Of a stretch of 64,000 nt of DNA, positions 1 through 10,899 are shown one piece after another (the stretch's first letter is position 1; the number at the start of each line of letters is the position of its first letter). The translations under genes and the position numbers were made by a program. Under the pieces are notes generated by a model. That model was given only the letters and a program-made list of their open reading frames with translations. It was not told the origin of the DNA and searched no databases. The DNA is from Meconema thalassinum. Lineage: Eukaryota; Arthropoda; Insecta; Orthoptera; Tettigoniidae. The stretch lies in assembly GCA_946902985.2 (NCBI GenBank), contig OX336388.2, positions 371,491,387 through 371,555,386 on the forward strand. Direction: 5' to 3'.

Positions 1-1709
1 CCTGATATGGAGATAGCCATCTTCAGCAGGCCTACCAGATGCAGCTCCGGACCCGGGTACAAAAGAACGCGGAAACCCTGCAGGAGTTCGAGATGGACAT
101 CGCACGTCTCGTAAGGCTCGCCTACCCAACAGCGCCGGCCGACTTTCTGGAACAGATAGCGACGCAGACCTTCACCGACGGGCTACGGGACTCGGACACT
201 CAACAGGCGCTGCGACTCGCGTGCAATAAGACCCTGGCAGATGCGCTGAGCCACGCACTTGAGTTCGAGACGGCAAAGCAGGTATCTAGAATGCGCGCGC
301 GGGTGCGTCAGGTGGACGTCTACGAACCAGCCAAAGCCGACAAGACCAAGCCCCTGGCCGATGAACTGATGGAGGCGCTAGGCCGGTTCTTCAAGAGTCG
401 CAGTACCATCAACAAAAACGTAGCCGAAGGACATCCGGAGAGGCAGCCCGGAAGAGGACTACCAACCTGCTGGACCTGCCGTAAGAGAGGCCACTTGAGC
501 AAGGACTGCGGTGATCGCCGCCGCCAAGGGTTTCCGTCGGGACAGTCATTCGTAGGGAAACAGCGTGGCCCAGGAAAGCAAGTATCAGCCAGCCTTGGGG
601 GGCAAAGGTTGGCTTGTGACAGTCGTCAAGCCCCGGCAGTCCAAGTTCGTGTGACGCAGTTACGCAGGGACAATAGCAGCCTGATGGTCGACGGAGTCGT
701 CAACGAAGAGAGCTGGCCCATGCTAATCGACACGGGAGCATCGAGGACCATCGTCAGTCCCACCATGATCCCGAAGTGGAGAGTGCAACCCACACAAAGG
801 AACCTCCAGCTAATAACCGCGACCGGAGAGACCGCACCGGTACATGGCGAAGCATCACTGGAGTTCGTCATTGGTCGACGGGCGATAAAGCATCCAGTGC
901 TTGTGGCTGACGTATCAAATGAAGTGATCATCGGACTGGACTTCCTGGACCAGAACAACATCATCTTGGATCTGAGTACTAACACTCTGCACTACGGAGG
1001 TGAGGAACTTGCTTTTCAACCAGCACACGAGGCCGTCGCCGCACAACGAGTAAGGCTGAGAGAGGACGTCATCGTTCCCACCAGGACGGAAGTCAGCGCT
1101 GCCGTAATTGTCGACGGAGCAGCTGAGGGAGTGGCGGCTGTCATCGAGCCAAAATATGAGGACATCCGGACAAAAGGATTACTAGTTGCCAAGACTCTCA
1201 TCAACACGACGTCTCGACCGTACGTCCGCCTGTCCAACCTGAACGACTACGACATTACGGTTCACCGGGACACCAACCTAGGAGTCTGCAAGCCCGTTAC
1301 CTGGATTGCCCGCATCACAGACACGACAGACGGACACCTGCAGACGGACAACCGAAGAAGACGCGCACTGCCAGAAGAACTACAGAAGCTGTACCAAAGA
1401 TCCCAGGACCATTTAGACGAGGAACAATCACGCCAACTTCGGGACCTGCTACACGAATTCCAGGATGTCTTATCCGTGGGGAGCAAAGACTTCGGCAGGA
1501 CAAGCTTGGTCCAGCACAGAATGGACGTTGGGGACAGCGCACCGATTAGGGCCCCATTCCGACGTGTCCCGCTCGCCAAGCAAGCCGAAGTCGACCGGAT
1601 GGTAGAAGAGATGAAGAAGCAAGGAGTGATCGAGCCATCACATAGTCCTTGGAGTTCTCCGATCGTGCTAGTGAAGAAGAAGGATGGTTCCACCAGGTTC
1701 TGCGGGTGA
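1..1709 (+). pseudogene. Gag (capsid end, zinc knuckle), protease and start of RT of Gypsy element
   Basis: The longest reading frame runs 39-1709. The same frame continues upstream as recognisable gag-like sequence but is cut by a TGA at 3-5, so 39 is not a true start. Around 471-515 a CCHC knuckle reads C-x2-C-x4-H-x4-C, the nucleic-acid-binding motif of retroelement nucleocapsid. An aspartic protease follows, with LIDTGAS near 724-745 and the second signature IIGLDFL near 928-950. The frame then enters the N-terminal finger of RT (SPIVLVKKKDGSTRFC) and stops at 1707-1709, where a short deletion removed the conserved segment before the first catalytic block. Gag packages RNA and protease processes the polyprotein in the cytoplasmic particle. 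Confidence 0.9.
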
Positions 1710-3204
1710 ATGACGTCACGAAGAAGGACAGCTACCCTCTACCAAGGATCGACGACACCCTGGACACCATATCAGAGTCAAGATGGTTCTCCACCTTGGA
1801 TTTGAAGAGTGGCTACTGGCAGGTGGAGGTCCACCCTAAGGACCGCGAGAAAACTGCATTCTCTGTGGGCAGCGGGCTCTGGCAGTTCACCGTCATGCCA
1901 TTCGGTCTGTGCAAGGCCCCTGCGACCTTCAAAAGGCTAATGGAGTCCATTCTGAGGGGACTACACTGGAAGACCTGCCTGGTCTACCTAGATGACGTCA
2001 TCGTTCTGGGAAGAAGCTTCGAGGAGCACTACAGCAACCTGAAGGAGATCTTGATGAAGCTACGGGCTGCCCAGCTAAAGTTGAGCCCCAAGAAGTGTCA
2101 GCTCTTCCAGAAGCAGGTCCAGTAACTTGGGCATATCGTCACCGAGGAAGGGGTGCGCACCGACCCAGAGAAGACCGCAGCTGTGAGGGAGTGGCCAGTT
2201 CCGAAGGACAAGTCCCAACTACGAAGCTTCCTGGGACTCTGCACTTATTACCGTCGCTTCGTGAGAGAATTCGCCGGCATCGCCAAACCACTGCATCGAC
2301 TGACTGAGAAGGACCAACTCTTCACGTGGACAGCAGAATGCCACAGTGCCTTCGAACAACTCAAGCAGGCTCTGTGCACCGCGCCTATTCTGGCCTACCC
2401 CAGACCTCGAACAAGGTTCATCGTCGATACCGATGCCAGCGACTTTGGTATAGGGGGAATCCTGTCGCAAATAGTGGACGGCGAGGAGAGAGTAGTGGCC
2501 TACTTCAGCAAAGCCTTGTCAAAGCCAGAGAGGAACTACTGCGTCACCAGGAAGGAACTGCACGCCATCGTGAAGACCATCGAACACTTCCTCAAGTACC
2601 TGTACGGGCAAGAATTTCTCATCAGGACCGACCATGCATCCCTGCGGTGGCTCCTGAACTTCAAACAGCCCGAGGGTCAACTCGCGCGGTGGTTAGAGAG
2701 GCTTCAACCGTACAACTTCGAGATCCAGCACAGGAAAGACCAACTGCATTCTAATGCCGACGCCCTGTCACGAAGACCGTGCCCCGAAGACTGCACCTTC
2801 TGTACTAGGAAGGAGCAGAACACCGGGATACAGTGCCGACGGACTACTGTGGAACTTCAAGGGAACTGGAGCCTCGAATCTTTCACGCGGGCACAAGCAG
2901 AAGATGATGACCTGGGACTGATAGCCGAATGGAAGAGGGCCTGTGTCCCCAGACACGGGTGGAACATTGTGAGTGACTGCAGCCCAAAGTTTAAGTCCTA
3001 CTGGGCGCAGTGGGACTCGTTGATTGTAAGGGATAGCCTCATCTGCCGTGCCTGGGAGAGCACCGACGGGAAGACATCCCGGGAACAGGTCGTCGTTCCA
3101 AAGGCTATGACGGAGGAAGTCCATGGAGGATCATCTGGTGGACACCTAGGGATAAAGAAGACCCTGGAGAAGCTGAGAGAGCGGTTCTACTGGATCGGAT
3201 GCTG
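1700..3204 (+). pseudogene. Reverse transcriptase and RNase H region of Gypsy element (broken)
   Basis: After the deletion the frame resumes with KDSYPLPRIDD, the FSTLDLKSGYWQV block containing the first catalytic Asp, FGLCKAPATF, and the YLDDV active-site box near 1984-2000. A TAA at 2123-2125 sits where a conserved tyrosine normally precedes LGHIV, one base from a Tyr codon. The next segment (2126 on) contains the RT thumb and RNase H, recognisable from FIVDTDASDFGIGGIL (catalytic Asp), YCVTRKELHAIV (catalytic Glu) and RTDHASLRWL (catalytic Asp). It ends with the HGGxxGGHLG start of the integrase zinc domain. Function would be minus- and plus-strand cDNA synthesis; this copy cannot encode it. 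Confidence 0.9.
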
Positions 3205-4137
3205 AACTGACGTGGAGAACCACTGCGCGAGGTGCCACGATTGCACAGCCAGCAAGGGTTCAGGACGAAGACGACGGGGTCCACTGAAGACCTACAACGT
3301 GGGCGGCCCCATGGAGAGAGTGGCCATCGATGTTGCTGGGCCATTCCCGTTAAGCAAGGCAGGGACTACTTTACCAAATGGCCGGAGGCGTATGCGCTCC
3401 CTAACCAAGAAGCCGCGACGATCACAGAGACCCTGGTGAAGGAATTCGTCAGCCGGTACGGAGTACCCCTGGAGCTGCACTCCGACCAAGGGAGGAACTT
3501 CGAGTCGCAGGTGTTCCAGAACCTATGCCAGCTACTGGGGATCCGGAAGACAAGGACAACGCCGCTACACCCTCAGTCCGACGGGATGGTAGAGCGATTC
3601 AATCGCACCATCGAGAACCATCTCCGAATAGTCGTCAGCGAGCACCAGAGGGATTGGGACAAACATCTTCCACTATTTCTCCTGGCCTACCGCGCCGCCG
3701 TGCATGAAGCCACCAGGTGCACACCAGCCCGGGCCATGTTTGAGAGGGAGCTCCGTCTACCTGTCGATCTTGCCTTCGGCCGACCTGGGAATGATCCGGT
3801 CCCCGTAAGCCAGTATTGTCAAGAACTGGTGGACCAACTGGAGGACGTGCACGCGTTGGCGAGGAGGAAACTGCGGATTGAGACCGACCGAATAAAGACC
3901 CGATACGACCAACAGACGGATGCCGGCGGATTCCACGAGGACGACCTGGTCTGGCTCTTCAACCCATTACGGAAGTAAGGCCTGTCACCCAAACTGCAGA
4001 AGTCCTGGGAGGGCCCGTACCGAGTCGTGGAACGGATCAATGATGTCGTCTACAGGATCCAGCGGAGCCCGAGGGCGTAGATGAAGATCGTGCATCGAGA
4101 TCGCCTGGCAGCCTACGGAGGGACACAGACGGACCAA
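3100..4137 (+). pseudogene. Integrase of Gypsy element (broken)
   Basis: An HHCC zinc-binding domain spans the TGA at 3203-3205: two histidines lie in HGGSSGGHLG before it and CARCHDC after it. The DDE core keeps all three acidic residues: Asp in AIDVAGPFP, Asp in LHSDQGRNFES, and Glu in GMVERFNRT. A deletion near 3365 shifts the frame between PLSKAG and YFTKWPEA. The C-terminus contains the GPY-type motif (SWEGPYRVVERI) but is crossed by stops at 3976-3978 and 4078-4080. The enzyme would join cDNA to the genome. No chromodomain follows. Confidence 0.88.
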
Positions 4138-4162
4138 TGATTGATCGGGACGATCAGCCTTT

Positions 4163-4176
4163 TAGGAAGGGGGTGG
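4163..4176 (+). promoter_or_regulatory. Polypurine tract of Gypsy element
   Basis: A purine-rich run (AGGAAGGGGGTGG) lies directly against the first base of the 3' LTR at 4177. This is the position and composition expected of the primer for plus-strand DNA synthesis. Confidence 0.75.
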
Positions 4177-4962
4177 TGTTACGGCTGTGAGTTTGTTTCA
4201 TCGCTCGCCGCACGAGTCACAACTGCCCCCGGGCTGGGCTGTGCTCTGCCTCAGTGTATTGCGTGCGCCTTATGCAACAGGTCTACTAAGACAAAGGGAT
4301 GGTCCAGAATATTCGCGACCCAGCCAGCGATGGGAACCTCAAGAAGCCGTGAACCCTGGATGGGTCTAGAAGCATTTATTGAGTCACCGGCCTGCTATAT
4401 AAGAGCGACCTGTCAAGCAGTGAGTGAGTGTTTTTCGAGCTAGTGCGCGCGTTTATCCTGAGCGACAGAAGTGTGGTAACATAACTTGCGAAACCCCTAG
4501 TGAAGCTGATTCTCTTGACAGCGAGGGAGTGAGAAGCATACAGGGGACTGCCTGTGTTTTGAGCGAGTGTGATTTCACTGAGCGACAGAGGTATTGTGGG
4601 GAAGTGCCGTGCGAGTTACGAAATCCAGTGACATTGTTTCCCAGTTTGTGAACAGCGAAGCAGCGTGTAGCAGGTTATCGTAAGTAACTGTAGTTTGTGT
4701 ACATAAGGAAGCGGTGCAGGTATTTCCACGGGTCTCATTAGTGGAGAATCAGCTGCATGACTAAGTGAAAGGGGCAAGAGCACTCGAAGGAGAGACTTGA
4801 GGAAACTGGAGTAAGGTTCTAATTGCTTGTATTTGCTGTGGAGTGGTGTATCTTTCTGGCCGCAATAAAGTTAATTATTTCTTTAAAGGAACAATCTGAG
4901 TTGTGCTTTAACCCACCATAATCCAGTTAACAAAAGTGCCACTAGGGGGGTGGCACGTAACA
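4177..4962 (+). repeat. 3' LTR of Gypsy element (786 bp)
   Basis: The repeat begins TGTTACGGCTGTGAG and ends GGCACGTAACA, so its ends form a short inverted repeat (TGTTACG/CGTAACA). A TATATAAG box lies at about 4396-4403 and an AATAAA signal at 4864-4869, consistent with promoter and polyadenylation sites of an LTR. The boundaries are confirmed by a reverse-oriented solo copy at 7532-8210. Only one flank is in the window, so the target duplication cannot be checked. Confidence 0.92.
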
Positions 4963-5300
4963 ATATTATAAAAATAATTTGTATGCCTAGTTTTTCTAAG
5001 TTTTCTTTTATAATTTACAGTAATTGTTTTCCTTGATTTTTATGCAGTACAATACTGAACTCTATATTCAAGTACTGTAATTGTTGTGGCTTAATCATTT
5101 TAAGGCTTGTGTTTCTGTTAAAAACAAATAAATATACTGCTTTGCATTACTTTTAAATCAAAATAAACAACATATTTCTTCTTTTTAACACATTTCCTGA
5201 TAACCCGGCATTTTCGCGAACTCGGCCACCCTTCGGTCCACATTAGGCCAAGTTTGCGAGACTCTACTGTATTTCACATTGATACAATTCTCTTCCAAAT
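4963..5300. other. AT-rich intergenic/intronic stretch, nothing identified
   Basis: No reading frame, RNA gene or clear repeat boundary was recognised. A short GC-rich piece around 5205-5270 looks like a decayed dispersed repeat but could not be matched to anything else in the window. Confidence 0.5.
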
Positions 5301-5304
5301 ATGC

Positions 5305-5470
5305 CCCACGGTATAGCCGTGTGCTTTAAATTGCTCACTACGACCACAATGATGAGCTGTGACAATTCTGGAGATCAGAGATTCAAATCCCAACAACAAG
5401 TACTATCCTGAGTGTGTTTTCCCCCCGGGTTTTTCAACACTCCCTCCGGGCAAATGCCGGGATACTAACT
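5305..5470 (+). repeat. tRNA-derived SINE fragment
   Basis: A tRNA-like head contains a B-box-like AGATTCAAATCC near 5380. It is followed by a segment (CTCCGGGCAAATGCCGGGA) related to the CACCAGGCAAATGCTGGG core seen in the SINE at 21831-22155. This is inferred from promoter-box spacing and the shared core; it is degraded and no target duplication was found. Confidence 0.5.
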
Positions 5471-5477
5471 TATTTTA

Positions 5478-5888
5478 TCGGCCTCGTTGCATAGTGGCTA
5501 GCATCCTTGGCTGTCACTGTGGAGGCCCAGGTTAGATTCCCGGCTCTACCAGGAAATTCAATTCTGGTCTGAGGGCTGGAACGGGGTACACTCGGCCTCA
5601 TGGGGCGAAACTGAGAAAAGAAGGGTTCAATTGCCACCTCAGCCAGCCTGGAAGTGTTTTTCCATGGTTTCCCCACTTCTACTCTAGGAAAATGCTGCGA
5701 TGGAACCTAAGTTAAAGACACAGCCATTTCCTACCCAAATCCTACCTCAATTACAAAGACACCACGAATACAAACATCACTGTGACACAGGTTATCACAC
5801 AAATTCTACACATACCCAAGTAAATGGGGCTAAATAACCACGATGTCGCAAGGCCCCTAAACCAATCAACAGCAACAGCATCATCATG
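5478..5888 (+). repeat. tRNA-derived SINE (family with AGCATCATC tail)
   Basis: The head carries an A-box-like TAGTGGCTAGCATCC and a B-box-like GGTTAGATTCC at RNA polymerase III spacing. The body contains TTTTTCCATGGTTTCCCC, the shared SINE core. The 3' module (GTTATCACACAAATTCTACACATACCC and the following GGCCCCTAAAC) ends in an AGCATCATCAT run. Pieces of the same 3' module occur at about 29900-29990 (-) and 55455-55550 (+). Confidence 0.7.
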
Positions 5889-6210
5889 CCTACCAACCAC
5901 AGGGCCCTATTTACCCCTCATATCCAAGTACAGTACCATATTTTTGTAATTCATAAGGCAGCTGCTCAAATCAATATTATATTTTCATTTTTTTATATAT
6001 TATTCATTTTATTATCTTTGGTAGAACTCAAGCAAACTAATTTTCCAAAATCTCCAGGAGGGAGCAGGAAGTGCCTGGAAGAGATATTATTCACATGCAC
6101 TCATTCACGGTTTGAGTGACTGTACATATGACTTAACTCTTTGGAACTCTTGCACTCAAAAATACTGTATATAGGATATCAGTGGCATATCCTAGCCTTC
6201 AAAGTCTTCG
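5889..6210. other. AT-rich stretch, nothing identified
   Basis: No conserved coding or RNA feature was recognised. The 77-codon frame here has AT-rich, low-complexity composition and no family resemblance. Confidence 0.5.
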
Positions 6211-6219
6211 GTGTTGAGG

Positions 6220-6380
6220 CCTCACAGCAACTCTCGGTCAGCCTTTATGACCTGTAGCATCAGATAGTTCCTCAATTGGCCTCATGAGAGTCAATGTCAC
6301 TCCAGACCCACACAGCAAGGAAAAGTAGGGTACTTACCTGTACAGTTGGGAATTGACCCCCAAGGAATCAGCCATGCTAT
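6220..6380 (-). repeat. SINE fragment, family with AATTGGCCTCATGAG body
   Basis: The segment shares its arrangement (CTCAATTGGCCTCATGAG, then a GGAATTGACCCC B-box complement and CCATGCTATCAAG head) with reverse-oriented SINEs at about 11030-11250 and 20326-20450. It is tRNA-derived by its B-box complement. Low sequence conservation makes the ends approximate. Confidence 0.5.
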
Positions 6381-6479
6381 CAAGTCTTGCTCTAATTTTA
6401 TGATAGGAAAATTATCATTATTATTTATTATTATTTAACATATGATGCATACCAGACAGTAATTAATATATATAAATTT

Positions 6480-7150
6480 ACAAATAAACCATTTTCAGCA
6501 TTAGGACCCTTCATATATGGGCTGCCAGGTCTTGAATCCATTCAAGAGCTTGTGGAGTAGCTGCATGGAGCTCTTCTAAGGTCCCAGAGTACATATATAG
6601 AGGGCATTCCTGTACAATGTGCTTGATGGTTTGCACTTCGTATCCACATTTATAACGAGGCGAGTCTATCCAACCCCACTGAGCTCTAGTTCAAGCAATG
6701 CCTCATCGAATTCTGTTGAGATGGGACCAGACAGCTCGAGGGAGATGGAATCCAGGTAGTTTGATGGTAGGATCAAGTACTTCAATTAGGCCACGAGGTG
6801 GAGAGGTAGACCATTCAACTTTCCATGTATTTTGGGGGTCCGAACGGAGCTGAAGTAAGTTTCATAGCCGTCTTGTAGACTGGTTTCCATGATTTCAACC
6901 TGGATGTAGAAGGTTGATTGATGCCTTGGTGGATTGGGAGAACCTCACTATCCATAATTCTGCGCCACAAGCGGAAAGAGCTTTCTGTCTTCTGATGTGA
7001 GGAGGAACAATATACACAGTACAGGTAGCCACTGTGAGGGAGTGCAATGTAGAGTGCCAGCGATAATCCGCATTGTCTGGCGGAGTTGAATATCAGCCAG
7101 TTGGCAATGGGAGCTGTTCAACCATATGCTTGCACAGTATTCAGCTGAAG
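6480..7150 (-). pseudogene. LINE C-terminal fragment (RT C-terminus and zinc-ribbon-like end), frameshifted
   Basis: On the minus strand the sequence reads SAEYCASIWLNSSH, LRQTMRIIAGTLHCTP, LPVL, then LPRAVWSHLNRIR and finally CGYEVQTIKHIVQECPLY. The same ordered blocks are in the LINE fragment at 18100-18890, so both are one family. The C/H pattern near the end is the C-terminal zinc motif typical of jockey/CR1-type LINEs. Several stops and frameshifts break it. The element is heavily 5'-truncated, as LINE insertions usually are. Confidence 0.75.
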
Positions 7151-7217
7151 AGTATAAGAAAATAAATTTCCAAGATGAGGTGACAGATCGGCATTACTCC
7201 TTGTGTTCTGCTTGCAG

Positions 7218-7495
7218 TGGAACATGTACTAGCGAACACTCGCGCAGTTACCAAGTCTCTCCACTGTGCACAAAATGGATTTCTTGGAGTGATGCGTGCC
7301 TACTTTATCTACAACTACCATTTTGTATTTGTGCTGACTGGATACTCGCATTGGAAGGGATTTGTACTGGCAGCTATGAATATTGTTAAAACCTTTTCCT
7401 GGAGCTATGTGGATCTCTTCATCATCCTGGTCAGCATAGCACTGGCTGATCACTTCCAGGCTCTCAATCAGCAATTGCTTGCATCTTCAAAGGAG
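7218..7495 (+). CDS. Sugar-type gustatory receptor, internal exon (transmembrane region)
   Basis: This 278-bp exon lies between an acceptor (CTGCTTGCAG) and a donor (GGAG|GTAAGT). It encodes 92 full codons including FSWSYVDLFIILVSIALADHF, a membrane segment characteristic of insect sugar gustatory receptors (Gr5a/Gr64 group). These are seven-transmembrane ligand-gated cation channels in taste neurons. The exon ends at a codon boundary (phase 0), matching the start of the exon at 16099. No stop or frameshift is present. Earlier exons, coding the N-terminus and first membrane helices, were not found between 4963 and 7217 and probably lie before the window. The protein context, not just ORF length, supports it. 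Confidence 0.87.
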
Positions 7496-7531
7496 GTAAG
7501 TGAACATTTTTTTTTTTAAACTTCTATATAT

Positions 7532-8210
7532 TGTTACGTGCCACCCCCCTAGTGGCACTTTTTGTTAACTGGATTACGGTGGGTTGAAGAGCACAAACAC
7601 AGGCTGTTCCTTTAAATAATTAACTTTATTGCGGCCAGAAAGATACAGCCACTCATCAGCAAATGCAAACAATTAGAACCTTACTCGAGTTTCCTCAAGT
7701 CTCTTCCTTGAGCGCTCTTGGTTCTTTCACTTGTCAACAAACCACAGAAGTTAAACCGTCTTAATGAGTACGGTGGCCTTGACAGAAACTACCTGCTCCT
7801 CTTCCTCATGTACAACAAATCACAGTTACTTACGATAATCCGCTACCCGCTGTTTCGCTGTCCACAAGCTGGGGAAACAATGTCACTGGATTTCGTAACT
7901 CGCACGGCACTTCGTCACCACACTTCTGTCGCACTCGCTCACAAACACACACCCACAGAAAACTCGGTCCCCTCACTGTTGAAGCCGCTTATATAGCAGG
8001 CTGGTGACTCAATGAATTCTAGAATCGTCCAGGGCACACGGCTTCTCGACATTTCCTTCACTGGTTCAGTCACGAATATTCTGGATCATCCCTTTGTCCT
8101 AGTAGCCCTGTTGCATAAGGCGCACGCAATACATGAGGCAGGGCACAGCCCAGCCCTGGGGCAGTTGTGACTCATGCGGCGAGCGATGACACAAACTCAC
8201 AGCCGTAACA
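7532..8210 (-). repeat. Solo LTR of the Gypsy family at 1-4962
   Basis: The reverse complement of the 4177-4962 LTR is found here, from TGTTACGTGCC to AGCCGTAACA, about 107 bp shorter because of internal deletions. It is flanked by ATATAT on both sides (7526-7531 and 8211-8216), though a simple-repeat context makes the true length of the duplication uncertain. No internal sequence is present, so this arose by LTR-LTR recombination. It lies 36 bp downstream of the receptor exon that ends at 7495. Confidence 0.92.
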
Positions 8211-8216
8211 ATATAT

Positions 8217-8635
8217 AGGGTGTCATTTATGTACTTGAGTACCCTTAAGGGGCATGTAGGGGATGAGTATAGGATCATTTTGAGATAGGGAACCCGGGGT
8301 CGGAATGGCCTCCTAACCTCAGAAAACAGGTTTGTTTCAGGCCCTCCGCCCCTGTAAAGTAGGCAAGTGTGCCATGTGTTACTCTGAGGTCAGGCACTCT
8401 TTCGCTGTCAACGGTCTTGGCGCGACCACCACTCAACGCTGCGTTAGCCGAGAGCTGCATTCCTCTTGCCATTCGATAGTTCCGTCGTCTGTAACTGGTA
8501 CAGAAACACACCTAACTCATTGATACTAATAATTAAAAGGCAATTAATTTACAGAATCAATGATAGTTTTAAAAAAATCAGCACAGAATTAACACGCACT
8601 GTGACTACGCCCCCTCCTACCCCTCTAAAAATAAA
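8217..8635. other. Unassigned intronic DNA
   Basis: No gene or bounded repeat recognised. The stretch 8270-8520 is less AT-rich than its surroundings but has no convincing coding frame. Confidence 0.45.
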
Positions 8636-8639
8636 GAAA

Positions 8640-8712
8640 AAGAAAAAATAAAGGCTAGGCACCCCAGGAGAAGCGAACCCGGGACCACCGGGGCACCTCG
8701 CCGCTATCCGAT
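8640..8712 (-). repeat. tRNA-like SINE head fragment
   Basis: The minus strand reads TAGCGGCGAGGTGCCCCGGT then GGGTTCGCTTCTCC, the latter fitting the B-box (GGTTCGNNNCC). It is followed by a T-rich run. No full cloverleaf can be drawn with confidence, so it is called a SINE head rather than a tRNA gene. Confidence 0.45.
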
Positions 8713-9725
8713 TAATTGGAAATCTGTACTGAATCAATGTGCTGCTGTACGTGTTGATGGTCAGCTGTCTGAAGAAGTATCGATCATGAAGGGAGTTCGC
8801 CAAGGTTGCATTCTTTCTCCACTCCTCTTCAACATCTATTCTGAAAAGATTTTCCAAGATGCTCTTGATGGAAAGTCTCAAGGAATAGTGGTAAATGGAT
8901 TTATCATTAATAACATCCGATATGCTGATGAACCTGTCATCCTTGCAACAAGTATGGATGATCTACAAAAGCTACTGGATTCTATTTCTGAAGAGAGTAA
9001 TGCCATGGGATTACATTTAAATGTCAAAAAAACAAAGTGGATGGTTGTTAGTAGAAACAGAGATGAAATTCAGGGCATTCTTACACTTGGTAATGAAAGA
9101 ATTGGAAGGGTTTCATCATATAAATATTTAGGATGTCTAATCAATGATAACTGGGACTTAAATCAAGAAATTCGCTGTAGAATTGAGCAGGCCAGAAATT
9201 CTTTCATGAAAATGAGAAAAGATTTGACCAGCCGTGATTTAAGTGTGTCATTACGCTCCCAACTGCTTCGATGCTACGTTTTTAGTGTCCTACTCTAAGG
9301 AGTTGAATCATGGACACTTACTGAGGTTTTAAGTAAGAAACTGATAACATTTGAAATGTGGACGTATCACAGGATTTTAAGGATATCATGGACAGCTAAA
9401 GTCACAAATGTGGAAGTACTGCGGCGTATGAACAAAGACTCGGAAATTCTCAGTATCATCAAAAGGAGAAAACTAGAATACTTTGGTCATTTCATGATCA
9501 ACAAAAAATACCACCTCTTGCAATTAATTATCCAAGGGAAGATTGATGGCATTAGGGGTCCAGGACGCAGACGAATATCCTGGCTAAAGAACTTAGGCCA
9601 GTGGTTTGGACTTAATACAGTGACACTGTTTAGAACAGCTATGGACAAACAGCAGATCATGGTACTGATCGCCAATGTTCTTGGAGGATGAGGCACTTGA
9701 AGAAGCAGAAGAAGAAGAAGTGCTG
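8713..9725 (+). pseudogene. 5'-truncated LINE, RT domain and C-terminus (RTE-like)
   Basis: The sequence enters RT just before GVRQGCILSPLLFNIY, the block that precedes the active site. The active-site box reads IRYADEP, with Glu in place of the second Asp, which would be expected to inactivate the enzyme. It continues to NVKKTKWMV and YKYLGCLI. A TAA at 9296-9298 interrupts LYGVESWT-type sequence; the C-terminus follows to FGHFMI and PGRRRISWL. The element ends in a GAAGAAGAAG-type microsatellite tail. RTE assignment is from the short C-terminal domain and simple-repeat tail, and is tentative. Confidence 0.8.
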
Positions 9726-10280
9726 TCACGGAGGCTATGCGGGAACATATGAGACTATATGGCTTATGGACTTCGTTGAGGAATAATTATATTTATTGTA
9801 TCAGAAATCATCTTCTTTATTTCCTTTTTCTGAGCCTTATAGCATCCTGCTCTATTGACAGGTCATATAGGTCAAATTCCAACTCATAAGCTCCTAACAT
9901 TTAAAAAATAATATAAATCTTAGAAACATAAACATAATACACAAACTATAAGCATGGATCAAAATACATAGGCTGAGAATTTTTATCTAATGGCTTATGA
10001 GATAGCTTGAGACGAACATTGGAACAAAACCTTAGGCCTTAATGTAGGATTGCAGTTGGTCTTTGTTGGAATGGGTTAGCAAATATTGATTCAACCTTCA
10101 GAATTGATGGCAGTATTTCCAAGCCATCGTGAACATTTTCACTTCCACTTCCCAGTATTTCATTATTCTGGGTTTCATAAGGCAAGCTGTAATGTTGTTT
10201 TAGTTATGATTGTATTTTAAGTGTATGATCATAAACGTGTTTTAACAAAATATGATAAAATGGTCCGGCTAGCTCAAAAC
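9726..10280. other. AT-rich intronic stretch, nothing identified
   Basis: No coding frame or recognisable repeat was found. It may include the body of the element whose hammerhead-like motif lies just downstream. Confidence 0.4.
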
Positions 10281-10282
10281 AA

Positions 10283-10325
10283 GTTGACAGTGTTTCGCTC
10301 CAGTGTACCATTGGGCTCGTCAGTT
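10283..10325 (-). ncRNA. Hammerhead-ribozyme-like motif, weak stem I
   Basis: On the minus strand the conserved boxes appear in order: CUGACGA (10317-10323), a bulged stem II (GCCCA with UGGAGC), GAAA (10293-10296), a minimal stem III with ACU loop, and GUC at 10286-10288. This fits the CUGANGA...GAAA...NUH core. Stem I pairing is poor: only CAA/UUG with an offset. It may be a decayed copy of the class at 28497 and 38516. Confidence 0.4.
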
Positions 10326-10880
10326 GGTATGGTACACCTCACCAAGACGCGTGGCTAGCACATACTGAGAAGGCCATTGCAAGGCACAAAATACTTGTAG
10401 TATTGATGCCACGTGCAATGCCAATGTACTAGGAGAGTCAAGCTCCCTTTCACTTGTATTTTAACAAAATATATTAGCTCAAACGGACAAACGAACATCA
10501 TGTTTTCCTACGGGAACATTCGATTTCAATAAAATGTGTTTACCAATTTGAAACAAAGTAGTGGTGGAAATACCTGAAGTAACATTTTGCAAACCAACCA
10601 TAATCAAACAATATACAGGGAGTCCCTTTAAAATCTTCGTGATGGAGTACCGAGGATTAGGAGCGTATGCAAGCGGAGACAGTAAGGACAGTGGCCGCAA
10701 GGGCCAACAAAGGTGAGCGGATGTTATTGAGTAATTGCTTCTGGCTGCAGCTGTGACTGGGGAATCCCGCGGACCACTAATGGGCTTCCTACAGGTCGTG
10801 GCCTGAAATCCTAAGTCTTAAAAAGGACTCCCTGTATTAGTATATTGGCTTTCATGGCCAAGGAGTTAAAACTCAGCAAA
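10326..10880. other. Intronic DNA, nothing identified
   Basis: No gene recognised. The sentence-like duplicate CAGGGAGTCC (10617) and AGGACTCCCTG (10824) suggests the outer arms of a decayed inverted-repeat element of about 220 bp, but flanking duplications are unclear. Confidence 0.35.
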
Positions 10881-10899
10881 TTATCTAGGTTTATGCCGT

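Larger units (their letters stand above)
1..4962 (+). mobile_element. Ty3/Gypsy LTR retrotransposon, 5' part outside window, decayed
   Basis: Domain order is gag with zinc knuckle, aspartic protease, RT, RNase H, integrase, then a 3' LTR. That order (integrase after RNase H) defines the Ty3/Gypsy superfamily. At least six disabling lesions are visible: in-frame stops at 3-5, 2123-2125, 3203-3205, 3976-3978 and 4078-4080, and small deletions near 1705 and 3365. The 5' LTR, leader and gag N-terminus lie before the window. No envelope ORF or chromodomain is seen between integrase and LTR. A solo LTR of the same family lies at 7532-8210 in opposite orientation. I did not assign a named lineage. 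Confidence 0.93.
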
